Shown here in pieces: positions 17,796 to 28,000 of a stretch of 64,000 bases of DNA. This DNA is from Cellulomonas sp. Root485 (GTDB taxonomy: Bacteria; Actinomycetota; Actinomycetes; Actinomycetales; Cellulomonadaceae), in contig NZ_LMFC01000004.1 in the NCBI RefSeq assembly GCF_001426705.1, positions 62,001 to 126,000 of the forward strand, read 5' to 3'. The position numbers were made by a program, and so were the translations under genes. Within the stretch, counting starts at the first letter, position 1; each line of letters starts with the position of its first letter. The notes below the pieces were generated by a model. The model did no database searches and had not been told where the DNA came from. It was given only the letters and a program-made list of their open reading frames with translations.

Positions 17796-18845
17796 TCAGG
17801 GCTCAAGCCATAGCCGAATGTCTTCGAGTTCTGCTGCGATCTGTTGCCACGGGTGATTGAGGTCGAGTGTCCGAGCGCCGATGCGGTTGCCCTGGATGAC
17901 GACGTCGAGGTCGGGCTGCGCCTCCGCGTCGGTCCGTGCATAGAGGAGCAGGCCGCACACGGATCCGTCGCGGGCGCGGTCTTCGTTCTTCACGTAGGTC
18001 AGGATCTGATAAAGGTTCCCGGAATGGATCGTTGCCTTGCCCCACTGGCCAACTTGCATCGTCTGCCCGTAGTACTTCGCGTCGATGACAAGCGTGCGGT
18101 CGCCGCGGCGGAGTGTGACGTCGGTGCGCATCTCGGGGAGCTGCCGGCTGAATAGGCTCGGTTGGTCGAGGTCCCAGGGGACGGTCGGTGCGCCCGGCGA
18201 AAGCTCGGGGTGGTGGATCGTGTAGTACTGGCGCAGGAATCGCTCGTACAGCGCGCTCATGCTGTCGTCGGAGATCCAGGACGAGAGTCGGGCGGTGCCC
18301 GCGGTCTCGGTGGGCAGAAGCCCGCGGACGATGAGTTCGCAGACGCCGAGTAGGAGTCGATAGGACGCGTTCGAGCGGTGGTAGGTCAGTGAGTCCCACC
18401 TGATCGATCTCGGAGCAATCAGCGTGACCGCGTCGAGGTAGGGCAGAACTCGACGAAGTGCGTCCTTGCGCGGCGCGGAGACCTCGCCGTGCCGGATGAG
18501 GAGCACGATGACCGACTTCAAGGCTCGGTTGTGAGGCGTGTCGATCTCGTACTCGTCAAAGTCGCACACGAGTCGGCCGCGCGTCATCGTCCGGGCGCTC
18601 ACCGTGCGGGTGACGTCGATGCGCCCGCGGACCGTGGCGAGCTCCTCGCTCTGCGCGAGGTAGTCGTGGTGCAGGCCGCGTTTGACTTGCGTGCCCACGC
18701 CGCGGGCGAGTATCTCCGCGAGCAGATCGTGCGGGTGGTCGAACTCCTCGGCGGCGATCTTCTTCGTGCCGGTGCCGCGCATCGCCCGGAACGCGTACGC
18801 GAGCATCACGTACACGTTCTGGATGACGATGCTGCGGTCGATCAC
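17796..18845 (-). CDS. mcrC: McrC-like nuclease subunit of a modification-dependent restriction system
   Basis: Protein of 349 residues from GTG 18845, which overlaps the mcrB stop by four bases (GTGA). The C-terminal nuclease core shows D242 (MRTDVTL), then VIDAKYY with D256 and K258, and a downstream YQILTYV helix, matching the PD-(D/E)xK motif of McrC. The N-terminal DUF2357-like adaptor region follows the start (IQNVYVMLAYAF). McrC binds the McrB ring and cuts DNA with modified cytosines. The C-terminal sequence is intact. Confidence 0.9.
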   Translation of the reverse strand: MIDRSIVIQNVYVMLAYAFRAMRGTGTKKIAAEEFDHPHDLLAEILARGVGTQVKRGLHHDYLAQSEELATVRGRIDVTRTVSARTMTRGRLVCDFDEYEIDTPHNRALKSVIVLLIRHGEVSAPRKDALRRVLPYLDAVTLIAPRSIRWDSLTYHRSNASYRLLLGVCELIVRGLLPTETAGTARLSSWISDDSMSALYERFLRQYYTIHHPELSPGAPTVPWDLDQPSLFSRQLPEMRTDVTLRRGDRTLVIDAKYYGQTMQVGQWGKATIHSGNLYQILTYVKNEDRARDGSVCGLLLYARTDAEAQPDLDVVIQGNRIGARTLDLNHPWQQIAAELEDIRLWLEP

Positions 18846-19864
18846 CTGACGGCGCCGCGCAGCTTGCCGGCCCACTGCTTGGCGGTCTCCGGTTCGTCGA
18901 ACCAGTATTCGTCGAGGAGGGGGACGAGCTCGTCCTCGACGACGGAGTAGAGCCAGTCGTCGTCGGCGTCGTCGTCCCCGGGCGGACAGAGGTAGCTGTG
19001 GCCGACCGCGAAGCCGGGTCCGAGTGCGTCGTCGCCGGCGATTGCCCGGTTCAGGTCGACGACGACGTCGACGAGCGCGTTGAGGGCCGGGCTCTCGGCG
19101 GACTGCTGCCATGCGGTGAATCCTGTCGAGTCGAACCCGGGGGCCATCTCGAAGAACCCGAAGCGGCGCCGGAGTGCGTAGTCCATCACGGCGAGACTGC
19201 GGTCGGCGGTGTTCATCATGCCGATTATGTGGACGTTGGGCGGGACGGAGAAGGTCTCGTTCTTGTAGAGGAGCCGCAGCTCCTGGCCGCGCTTGTCCGT
19301 CTCGATCAGCATCAGCAGCTCGCCGAAGATCTTCGAGATGTTGCCGCGGTTGATCTCGTCGACGACGAAGAAGTAGGGCCGGTTAGCGTCGTCCTTCCGT
19401 GCCTCCTCGCAGAACCGGTAGAACGGGCCCTCGGTGAGGGTGAAGCCGCCGGCCTCGGTGGGCCGGTAGCCCATCATGAAGTCCTCGTACGAGTAGCTCT
19501 GATGGAACTGGACCATCTGGACTCGCGTTCGGTCCCTCGCGCCCATGATCGAGTAGGCGAGGCGCCGCGCGGCGTACGTCTTCCCGACCCCGGGAGGGCC
19601 GGCGAGGATCACGTTCTTCTTGCGCAGAAGCAGGGCGCGCAGTCGGTCGTATGCGTCCTCGGTTAGATAGACCTCGCTGAGGAGGGCGGCTCGGTCGTAA
19701 GGGGGCGCCGGCTGAACGAGCTCATCTGCGATGGTGTCTTCGTCGCCCTCCGTGAAGAGCGCTTCGAGCTTGCCAACGTAGTCGCGGTAAGACGTGATGT
19801 CGGTCAGAGTCTTCGTCGCCGCGTCGCCAGGGTGCTCCCACGCGCCGACGTAGGTCCACTTCAC
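18842..19864 (-). CDS. mcrB: McrB-like AAA+ GTPase (motor half)
   Basis: Protein of 340 residues with a full McrB-type AAA+ motor: Walker A AGPPGVGKT (residues about 88-96), Walker B VVDEINRGNISKIFGE (167-182), the GTP-recognition motif MNTADRS (217-223) and the arginine finger RRRF (232-235). Its first 25 residues (VKWTYVGAWEHPGDAATKTLTDIT) are the last strand of an EVE domain and linker, which in related proteins continue directly from the preceding gene's C-terminus. GTG 19864 overlaps the stop of that gene (TCGTGAAG). If the split is real, GTP hydrolysis and McrC activation could still work from the two coupled proteins. Confidence 0.85.
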   Translation of the reverse strand: MKWTYVGAWEHPGDAATKTLTDITSYRDYVGKLEALFTEGDEDTIADELVQPAPPYDRAALLSEVYLTEDAYDRLRALLLRKKNVILAGPPGVGKTYAARRLAYSIMGARDRTRVQMVQFHQSYSYEDFMMGYRPTEAGGFTLTEGPFYRFCEEARKDDANRPYFFVVDEINRGNISKIFGELLMLIETDKRGQELRLLYKNETFSVPPNVHIIGMMNTADRSLAVMDYALRRRFGFFEMAPGFDSTGFTAWQQSAESPALNALVDVVVDLNRAIAGDDALGPGFAVGHSYLCPPGDDDADDDWLYSVVEDELVPLLDEYWFDEPETAKQWAGKLRGAVR

Positions 19865-21075
19865 GAGCGGACGTGCCGATACTCGCCGCGCTCGGGATCG
19901 AACCTCGCGTCGGACACGACCTCACCGCGGCCGACGAGCTCTCGCCGGCCGCGCTTGGCGTAGACGATGTCGCCGATCGCGATCTCGTTCTGGAACTGCC
20001 ACAGGCACAGCACGTCGTTCTTCATCGACGACGCTGAGCCGGACGCCCCGACGAGATCCGTGCGGATCGCCTCGCGGCTCGAGTACCCGGCGAGGTCGCC
20101 GATCTCCTGCCACCCGATGGCCATGATCCCGTCGGCCGAGAACTCGTCCCATTCCGACGCCTGCGCGCCAGGGGAGTAGAGCCAGTAGTGACGGGGTGCG
20201 GTTCCTCGAGGGCGGGACCGGGAGCCGGCGACGGCGTGGTGTCCCACAGATCGCGCACGATCGGGCGACCAGAAGTTGAAGGGTTCCGCGATCTGCGTTG
20301 CGAGCGAAGCGCGGATCGTGAGGAGGTCGCGGTCCAGCGACTGTGCGTCGGTCCCGCGCGGTCCACCGATCCGGTCCGCCAACCCGGAGCGGATCTGCGC
20401 CTTCATGTTCGCCGACGAGATTGGCTCGAACGTGTTGGGGAACGCGAGGAATTGCAGTGCGTTGCGGATGTCGGGGTTGCCGTCCCCCGAGTTGAGCATG
20501 ATTCGCTGCATCCGCCAGGGGTCACCCTTGGCGAGGTCGCGCTCAGCCTCGGAGAGCCCGCACCATTCCCGGACGAACGTGGCCGCCCAGATGAGGTGCA
20601 GCCACAGGCGACCGTTGTAGCCCTGACCACCCTTGAACCCCGCCTGTCCGGCGGGCCGGTCGAGACAGGCGTTCATCCAATCAGGGATCGCCGCAATGGG
20701 TTCGGACATCTTCAGCGTGCGCGCGAGATGCTCGCGACGGGTGGCAGGTGCCGCGTTAAAGACCGGCTGCTCGCGTAGAAAGACGAGTTCCGAAGCCAGA
20801 AGAGCCACCTCGCGCGAGGCTCCGACGAGCTGGTGCTCCAGCTTGTCCCACTGACTGGAGCCAGCGCCCAGGATCGGGTTGTCCTCGATCCGCCGCCGCA
20901 AGTCCTCCGCCGCATCGGCGGTCCAGATCGCCACATCGGGATCGATCACGGAACGACCGTCGCCGAACAGTTGGTCGAAGATCGGGGCGACCTCGTGCGC
21001 GATCGCCATGTCGTATAGCGGCCGTGATGCCGATGCGGCGGCGACACCGCCGTCGTCGGATGGATTTGCGTTCAT
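19861..21075 (-). CDS. EVE-domain protein, N-terminal half of split McrB
   Basis: Protein of 404 residues. The first 290 residues have no recognised fold. From residue about 296 it reads RHYWLYSPGAQASEWDEFSADGIMAIGW ... NDVLCLWQFQNEIAIGDIVYAKRGRRELVGRGEVVSDARFDPERGEYRHVRS, a PUA/EVE-type modified-base reader. It stops exactly within the EVE domain, just before the strand VKWTYVGAWE that begins mcrB. In other EVE-McrB proteins the two parts are fused. A single missing G between TCG and TGAAG would join them. So it is either a natural two-gene split with translational coupling or a one-base frameshift. Confidence 0.8.
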   Translation of the reverse strand: MNANPSDDGGVAAASASRPLYDMAIAHEVAPIFDQLFGDGRSVIDPDVAIWTADAAEDLRRRIEDNPILGAGSSQWDKLEHQLVGASREVALLASELVFLREQPVFNAAPATRREHLARTLKMSEPIAAIPDWMNACLDRPAGQAGFKGGQGYNGRLWLHLIWAATFVREWCGLSEAERDLAKGDPWRMQRIMLNSGDGNPDIRNALQFLAFPNTFEPISSANMKAQIRSGLADRIGGPRGTDAQSLDRDLLTIRASLATQIAEPFNFWSPDRARSVGHHAVAGSRSRPRGTAPRHYWLYSPGAQASEWDEFSADGIMAIGWQEIGDLAGYSSREAIRTDLVGASGSASSMKNDVLCLWQFQNEIAIGDIVYAKRGRRELVGRGEVVSDARFDPERGEYRHVRS

Positions 21076-21201
21076 CGTTTCGCGCTCCGGTGCCGGCGGG
21101 TGGCTCGGTCCGCCCGAGGCGACGCTGCTGGGCGAACTGACTACACATGACCGTAACCGCAGGTCGGCCTTGGACGAAGCGAGTGGCCGGCTAGGTTCCG
21201 G

Positions 21202-24200
21202 CTAGGCGACTGCGGCACCGAAAGCTTGATAGAGATCACCGGGAAGCGGTGTGTGCAGTTCCCACGTGATCGCCATCGGCCGCTCGCCGACGTGGCCCCG
21301 GTAGGTAGCCGGTCCCAAGAACCAGAAGGCGCGGTCGTCAGACCGCAGCCGGGCGAACAGGAGGATGGATCTGCCATCGCGTTCGTGGCCGCGGTAGCGC
21401 CGACCCGTAGGTCCGTCGGCCCGGGTCGTGGACTGACTCTCCCAGTGAATGAGCGAACGGCTGATCGCGTAATCCCGGTACCTCGTGGTCGGCGAGAAGC
21501 CGCCGCTGCTTTTGTCGAGGGTGAACGCGAGGAGGTCGGCATTTGCCGTCCCGGCGTCCAACACGCCGCTTTGCCAGGCGAACGCCTTTGCGCGATCGAC
21601 AAGGCCGAGCGCGGTCAGGATCTCGATCCGGGAGTAGCGAGCGTGAATCTGGAGGGGTGCGTCCGGGTGGCTCGCGAGCGGCGTTTGGACATGATCGATC
21701 CCGGCGCCGAGGATCGCCGACATTTCCGAGATCTCCGCCAGGACCTGCGGGTGCTCCCAAACGAGGTCCACAGCGTCCTGCAGTGACGAAGTTTTGGATA
21801 CCACCTGATCCGATAGTCCCGCGATCATCATGTGGAGCAGCCGCCGATCGGCTTCGACGAGGTTTGCGACCTGCGGGGCTTGCCCTCGGGCCGTCAATCG
21901 TCCGTAGCCCGACGTTCGGATGCGATCGTCGACGTGAAGGAGGCGCCCCACGGCTCGTCGAAGAGATCGTTCGTGGGGCCCCTCGGGGAGGCACGGAGCG
22001 CCGGCCGCCGAGAGGAGATCCGACCACGAGTGGTTGCCCTCGTAGACGTCCGTCAGGTCGAGCCCAGACTCGTCAAGGAACCGCGCGAGTGTGAGGTCGT
22101 CGCCACCTCGACGCAACGACCGGAGCTCGTCAACCTTCGCCGGCCACCGAGACGGCAACGCCTCTCGCAGGCTGCGCAAGACAATCTCGGAAGACCGACG
22201 GTCGAGCTGCATGGAGCATCCGGCGGGCAGGAAGGGGAACCCGTCCGCGACGGCACGCTCGACGTCCCGTCGAGAACCACCTAGGAGTGCCCGGTAACGA
22301 CGGTCAAAGCGAAACTCCGTGCGGTGTGTGCCGACGAAGTCGAGCACCGTGCATGCGCCCTTGGTGCCGGTCTTTCGGAGGCCTCGTCCGAGTTGCTGGA
22401 GGAACAGTGTCGGGCTCTCCGTTGGCCGAAGCATGAGGATCGTGTCGATGTTGGGCACGTCGACGCCTTCATTGAAGAGGTCGACCGAGAAGAGAATCCG
22501 TACTCGTCCGGCCGCGAGATCTCGGAGCGCAGCGTCGCGTTCGTCCCATGGGCTGTCGCCCCAGACCGCGACCGCTGGGATTCCGTTCGCGTTGAAGTGG
22601 TGGGCCATGAACTGGGCGTGCTTGATACTCACGCAGAATCCAAGCCCCCGCATCGAACCGATGTCCGAATGGTCGGCGACTTGCTTGACGACCATACGAG
22701 CCCAGGCGTCAGAGCCTGGTGTAGAGATTCGTAAGTCCATCGATGTCGTATCCCTGCCCACGTCGCCAGGGAATCTCGCGCAGGTCCAGTCCGTCATGAA
22801 CGCCGTAGTACACGAACGGTGCGAGGTGTTGTTGGTGGGCCGAGCAACTCCTTGGGACGCAGACCGCCGAGCACACGAGCGTATGAAGCAGCGGCGGCGT
22901 GATGAAACTCGTCGACGATCACGACATCGAAGTGCTCTGGGTCGAGAGACGCCAGGCCGTTCGCGTTGAGGCTCTGAATCGACGCAAAGACGTGGTGGAA
23001 GTCACGAGGCCGTGACTTACCGACCCACTTCTCACCAAACTGAGTTTCGCGGAGCGTGTGACGGAAGGTGGCGAGGCTCTGGTCGAGGATCTCTTCGCGG
23101 TGCGCGATGAAGAGCAGCCGGGAGCTGTCGAGCCGGTCGCGCAAGGTGGCGTAGTCGAGCGCCGCCATCACCGTCTTCCCGGTCCCCGTCGCGGAGACGA
23201 GGAGGTTCCGGTGATGCCCCTGCCGGCGTGAGACCTCCAACAGTTCGATGAGGCGCGACTGGTAGGGGTGAGGCGGGACCTCAATTGGGCTCAGCATGAT
23301 GTTGGGTCCGGCGTCTGTTCGCCCGGCACGCTGTTGCTCGACTTCGAACTGCTCGGCGTTGTAAGGCACGAAGTCGCCGCTCGACCAGTAGCTCTCGAAT
23401 ACCGCCTCGAATTTGGCGATGACGTCGGGGTTGCGGGCGGCAGACAGCCGGACGTTCCACTCCAGGCCTGTTACGGCGGCGGATCGGGTCAGGTTTGACG
23501 AGTCGACGTAGGCGGTCGAGAACGGGTGTCGGTGGAAGACCCAGGCTTTGGCGTGCAGCCGTGTCGAGCTGAGGTCGTAGGACACTCGCACCTCGGCCCC
23601 GAGCTCCACGAGCTGCTCGAGCGCCTCACGCTCAGTCGAGTTTGTGTAGGTCGTTGTCAGAACCCTCAGCGACCGGCCCGATGCGCAGTACTTTCGCAAT
23701 CGATCGAGGAGTGGCGTGATGCCGCTGCGCCGGATGAATGCCATGACGAGGTCAATCGACGACGCGGAGTCGATCTCGGAGCCCAACTGACTCCAGAGCG
23801 TTGGTTCGCCAGGTGCGTTGGTCAGAAGTGTTGTATCCAGCAGCGGTATTGCCGGAGCCGAGATCTCCTCGGGCTTGCCGTCGGGGCGGCGACGCAAGAT
23901 CGCGTGAAGCACCGACGCGGGCTCCGCGAGTTGCGCGCTCTCATCGGCGGTCGCAAAGTCGCCGAGTCGATCCAGCATTGCGTGTGCGACGCGGAGCGCG
24001 ACTTCGACACGCTTCTCTTCGCTGACGTCGAGCAGAGCGCGCTCGACGTGTTGGCTGACATGCCAGGCGATGCGGTCGGCGGCGTCGGCACTGTTCAGTG
24101 TGCTGTCACGCGGAACCAGCGCGCTCGAGAGGCTACTCAGCCTGTCTCGCAACTCTCGCGTGACAAGAAGTTCGTAAAGCCGGGGCTCGAGGTCCGACAC
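21202..24200 (-). pseudogene. PLD-DEAD/DEAH helicase with DUF3427-type tail, deleted in the middle
   Basis: The intact ancestor would be a helicase of about 1000 residues. From the GTG near 24200: a PLDc_2-like domain (TRLHAKAWVFHRHPFSTAYVDSSNLT), DEAD motor motifs (ATGTGKTVMAALDYA, VVIVDEFHHAAA), then VLGGLRPKELLG. There the frame breaks at 22850-22794. The normal LTATPER motif III and about 35 following residues are missing. A short piece (APFVYYGVHDGLDLREIPWRRGQGYDIDGLTNLYT) continues in a second frame. The rest (DAWARMVVKQVADHSDIGSMRGLGFCVSIKHAQFM ... QLGRGLRK, then the DUF3427-like region to 21202) is in a third. Motif III is lost, so it cannot unwind DNA. Confidence 0.85.
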
Positions 24201-24481
24201 TTTCGCGAGAGTACACAACCCGTAGCTGGGCCAGTGTGCAGTTCGATGGCAGGAGTGGTCCTGGACGGATCCCACTACGTGCCCAAGGCGCGGCGTGTGT
24301 CGCGACTCCGCGCGGACTGTCTTCTCTCGGAGGGTCAAGTTCTCGGTCGACCAAGCATCGCCAGAACCCCGAAACTCGTGGAACAGCCGCCTCAATGTCG
24401 GGCGATTGGCCCCACTTTGTAGCGCCGACGCGCTCTGTGCGATGCATCGGAACCGGCAACCAGTGAGGGAGGGTCCTCGGC

Positions 24482-24790
24482 GTGTGGAATCTGCTGGCAG
24501 CCCTCATGGCACTCATCGGAACGGTGATGCAGGCACTCGCATCGTTGCGGGAGATGCATGAGCACGATCCCGGAATTGTCTCGGCGACGGCCGTCGAGTC
24601 GATGAAGCGGGAAGTTGCCTGGTGGCGGCCGCTGCACAGGCGTGACCATCGCCGTATCGTTTCGGCGCTCATGCGGGAGAGTCCCGCCGAGGCCGCTGCG
24701 TACCGCCGAATGTGGCGCGTCGTCTGGGCGTGGGCGCTCCTTTCGGCCGCAGCAGGATTGGCGTTGATCGGCGCGGCGCTCACGCTGTGA
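24482..24790 (+). CDS. Small two-helix membrane protein
   Basis: GTG 24482 is preceded by GAGGGAGGG with about eight bases of spacing. The product has 102 residues: one hydrophobic helix at about 3-21 (LLAALMALIGTVMQALAS), a charged middle (REMHEHDPGIVSATAVESMKREVAWWRPLHRRDHRRI) and a second helix at the C-terminus (WAWALLSAAAGLALIGAALTL). Function is not known. It lies between the broken helicase and the giant ATPase gene and is transcribed away from both. Similar short membrane proteins occur as accessory or effector subunits in defence loci, but nothing in its sequence proves that here. Confidence 0.6.
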   Translation: MWNLLAALMALIGTVMQALASLREMHEHDPGIVSATAVESMKREVAWWRPLHRRDHRRIVSALMRESPAEAAAYRRMWRVVWAWALLSAAAGLALIGAALTL

Positions 24791-25007
24791 TCCCCGACCG
24801 ATGCGGACCCGAGTAGCGCCGCCATCTCCGCACCGAGTAGGTGCGGTGCGGCGAGGTCGGGATCGAACTCGCAGGCCTCGAGCAGGGCGACGCCGGACGT
24901 CTAGAGGTCATCGAGGAGCTTGCCGGTCAGAAGCAATCTGCGGGTTGTCGCCGATCCTGTCGAGGGCCCGCCTTCGGGCACCTTCTGGGCGGGCGGGCGT
25001 GCTCGCG

Positions 25008-28000
25008 TCACGGACTCTGATCATTGTTCCGACCCGCGAGCTCGAACTTCAGGCTGACGGCCTCGCCCACGACTCGGTACCTCATGAGCCCGCCTGGGGA
25101 GAAGGGGTTGGGTAGCCGGTGGATCCGCATCCTGGCGGGCTCGGTGACGTGGGAGACGTAGATAATGCTGTACTCCTCGCCGGGAAGGAGGTCTTGGGCC
25201 CGCCGAACCTCCGACTCAGCAAGGTGGATAACACCGTCGTCGGCAACGCTCGACTTCACTTCGAAGAGCAATGTCCCGTCCGGGAGCTTGACGCGGAAGT
25301 CGTATCCGAGGCTGTCGTCGCCATTGTCGTCGCCGAAGACCGTCTTGCGGTATCCGGAGACCCAGGTGTCCTCGGGCGGACGCGAGAATTGCTCTCGAAT
25401 CCACTCGCCGACGGCCGCCTCGCCGAGTAGGCCAATCAGCAGGGCCTTCTCCGGCGGCACGGAAGTCGCCTTGAAGCCGCGGCGCCCTGGCGAGACTTGT
25501 CCAGCGCGTTTGGGGCTTGTCTCTGAGACCGTTGAAGCGGCCAGTTCGACCGTGCTTACGTCGGTAGCCAGCGCTTCCTGGGGCACCGCCGTCCGTGCTG
25601 CCTCGTAGAGCCGAGCTAGGTCTTCGTCGTCGGCAGCGAAGTCCGAACCCTCGAAAGTCATCGTCTTCACCCTGCTCTGCTCCTCGAGGGTTCGAGCAGA
25701 CAGTCGGGCTTTGGCCGCCTGGAGATGCGCGCTCGTCAGGCCCAGCTCCGTCGGTGCAGTGGCGTGCGGCATTCCGTGCGGCCAGTGCCCACGGTGCGCT
25801 AGCAGATGAGCGACCTCGGATGCGCTGAGGGAGCGGAAATCGAGTCTGCCGCTCGCAGTGGCATCTTCGAGGAGGGCCGTCGCATCGAACCTTTCTGGCC
25901 GTGGAACGTGGTGTGCGTGGCACCACGCTTCGATGGTTTCCGGAAGCTTGCCGAAGAAGGAGCGGAGCGAGCGTTGGGCTTGGACCCGCGTCTCATCTAC
26001 GCCACTGTGGTCCGTGTCGATGGTCTGCGGTGCCGCTGGCGCATGCTCGTTCAGCCAACGTCGGAGGTAGGCCCCGACCTCCTCGTCGAGGAGATCCCAA
26101 CGATCCTGTGCCCAGGTCGGATCCGGCGGTAGATCCGCCAGTTGCACTCGCGCGCGGACATATTGGTCGAGTCCGTCGTCCTCATTGAAGGCGGGCGCAA
26201 ATCGGTCGCGTAGCTCAGTGCGAAGGCGAGAACCGTGTTCCTGCAAGTAGGCCCGGAAGGCCACCGCCTGTCCGTCGACGTTGGTGATCGCCGTGAATCC
26301 GATGGCTCGGAGTCGTTCGTTGAGCGATCGAAGGTCGGCGGCCGCGCGCGCCACTTCCGCGTTTCGGTCTTGGGCGACGCTCAGGCTGAGGACTCGCTGA
26401 ACCTCGTTAGCGGTCAGACGCCGCGCTAGCCACGCCTGCACCTGTGACTGGTCTTCGAACTCTGTTGCACTCTCGTGCAGTTCGAAGCCGGTCTCCGGGT
26501 AGAGACCCAGGAGAACGAACTTGGTCGGCGCAGTGTCGAAGGTGGGTCGGTGTATGTCGATTACGGCGTGAACAGCATCGGCCGACAGTCCAAGAGACCG
26601 CGCGATGTCCCTTGCCGGGTCGCCGCCGAGTCCCCCCTCGGCGAGATCTCGGATCGCGAGTCGCAGGCTGTCTGCAAGTGACGGGGCTCCGATGACCTGT
26701 GCCAGCGGCTCGGCTGCGAGGTCGAGAATCCGAGCTGCGGCTGTCGAGTCTCCAGCTCCGACTGCGATGAGATGTCCGTTCGAGCTCTCGACGAGATGCG
26801 CCATCCGGCCAGATCCCGCGACCTGTCCGCCGATCGTCACCGAAACGGTTCGGCCGACGGCAACCCGCGTTTCCTCAAGCCGGGCGAGTGATTCAGCGAC
26901 TGCGTTGGGCGAGAGTGGGGGGAAGGACTGGTACTTGAGCGTCAACGCCGTCACGACCAGAGGCATCAACCAGCCCAGTCCGAGATCGTGGATCGGTGTG
27001 TGGAAAACGGCGTCCACCGCCTGCCCGTCGATGAGGACCTCGACGTCGACATCAAGGATGCTGTCGAGCACGACCCCTCTTTGTGCGAGCGACTCAAGGA
27101 GCCGGCGGCCGACACGGTGGTTCTGTATCGGTAGTAGACGCGCAGCGGACGACTCGACGAGCCTGGCATGACGCGGGCGGTCGACGTCATTGACGTAGAC
27201 CTTGCCACGATCAGGTGACTGCGATTCGACGGCGGAGAGCTGGCCCTCCGACGAGACGATGAGCCTCGTTGGGACTTCAGGCGGATCGATCTCGATGAAG
27301 TCGTTCCAGGCCCGTTCGACCTCTCGACGTACGAGCCAGCCTGTCCGCCCAGTGACTGGGTTCTCCGTGACGAGGTCGGCGAGGAAGTGCAGGCGGTCCG
27401 CCCAGGTTTCCCCCGAGTCCCAGATGCGAAGTCCGAGCCGGCGGGCGCGCTCCAGGAGCTGCGGGCTGCTCCATGCCCGTGCCTGCGGAGGCTGAGCTGG
27501 GAGGAACTCGATGGTCTCTGACTCGGCCATCCACCAGGCATCAGCCGGGGTGACGAGTGTGACGTCATCGCGGGCGCCAGGCGTCGTCTGCGGAACCCAG
27601 GCAGCAGCGGACAAGAAGGCCGCGAGTGGCGAAGGAAGTGCGCCCTCGGTCTGGTCGCCAGGACGAGCGAATCGGACCTCGAGCGCTGACTCGGGCCACT
27701 CGGCGATGCCCCTGAGGACGAGATTGCTGTACAGACGTTGCGCGATTGCGTCGAGCTGGGCGAACTGACCTTGGCCCGGCAGCAGATGCCACGGCGACTT
27801 CGGCCCGTACTGCGTCGTCGTGTACTGCGGTCGAGCCTGCGTCCATCCGGTCGCTAGGTTCACCCAAGCATCGATGTCGAACCCCGCAGCTGGTAGGTCG
27901 GAGGTCGCCCCCGCGGGATTCACGAACTCAGCCTGCTTTCGGCTACTCGGCAGACGTCCAGCAACGGGCCAGAGCCCGTGCTTCACACCGAGGGCCTCGA

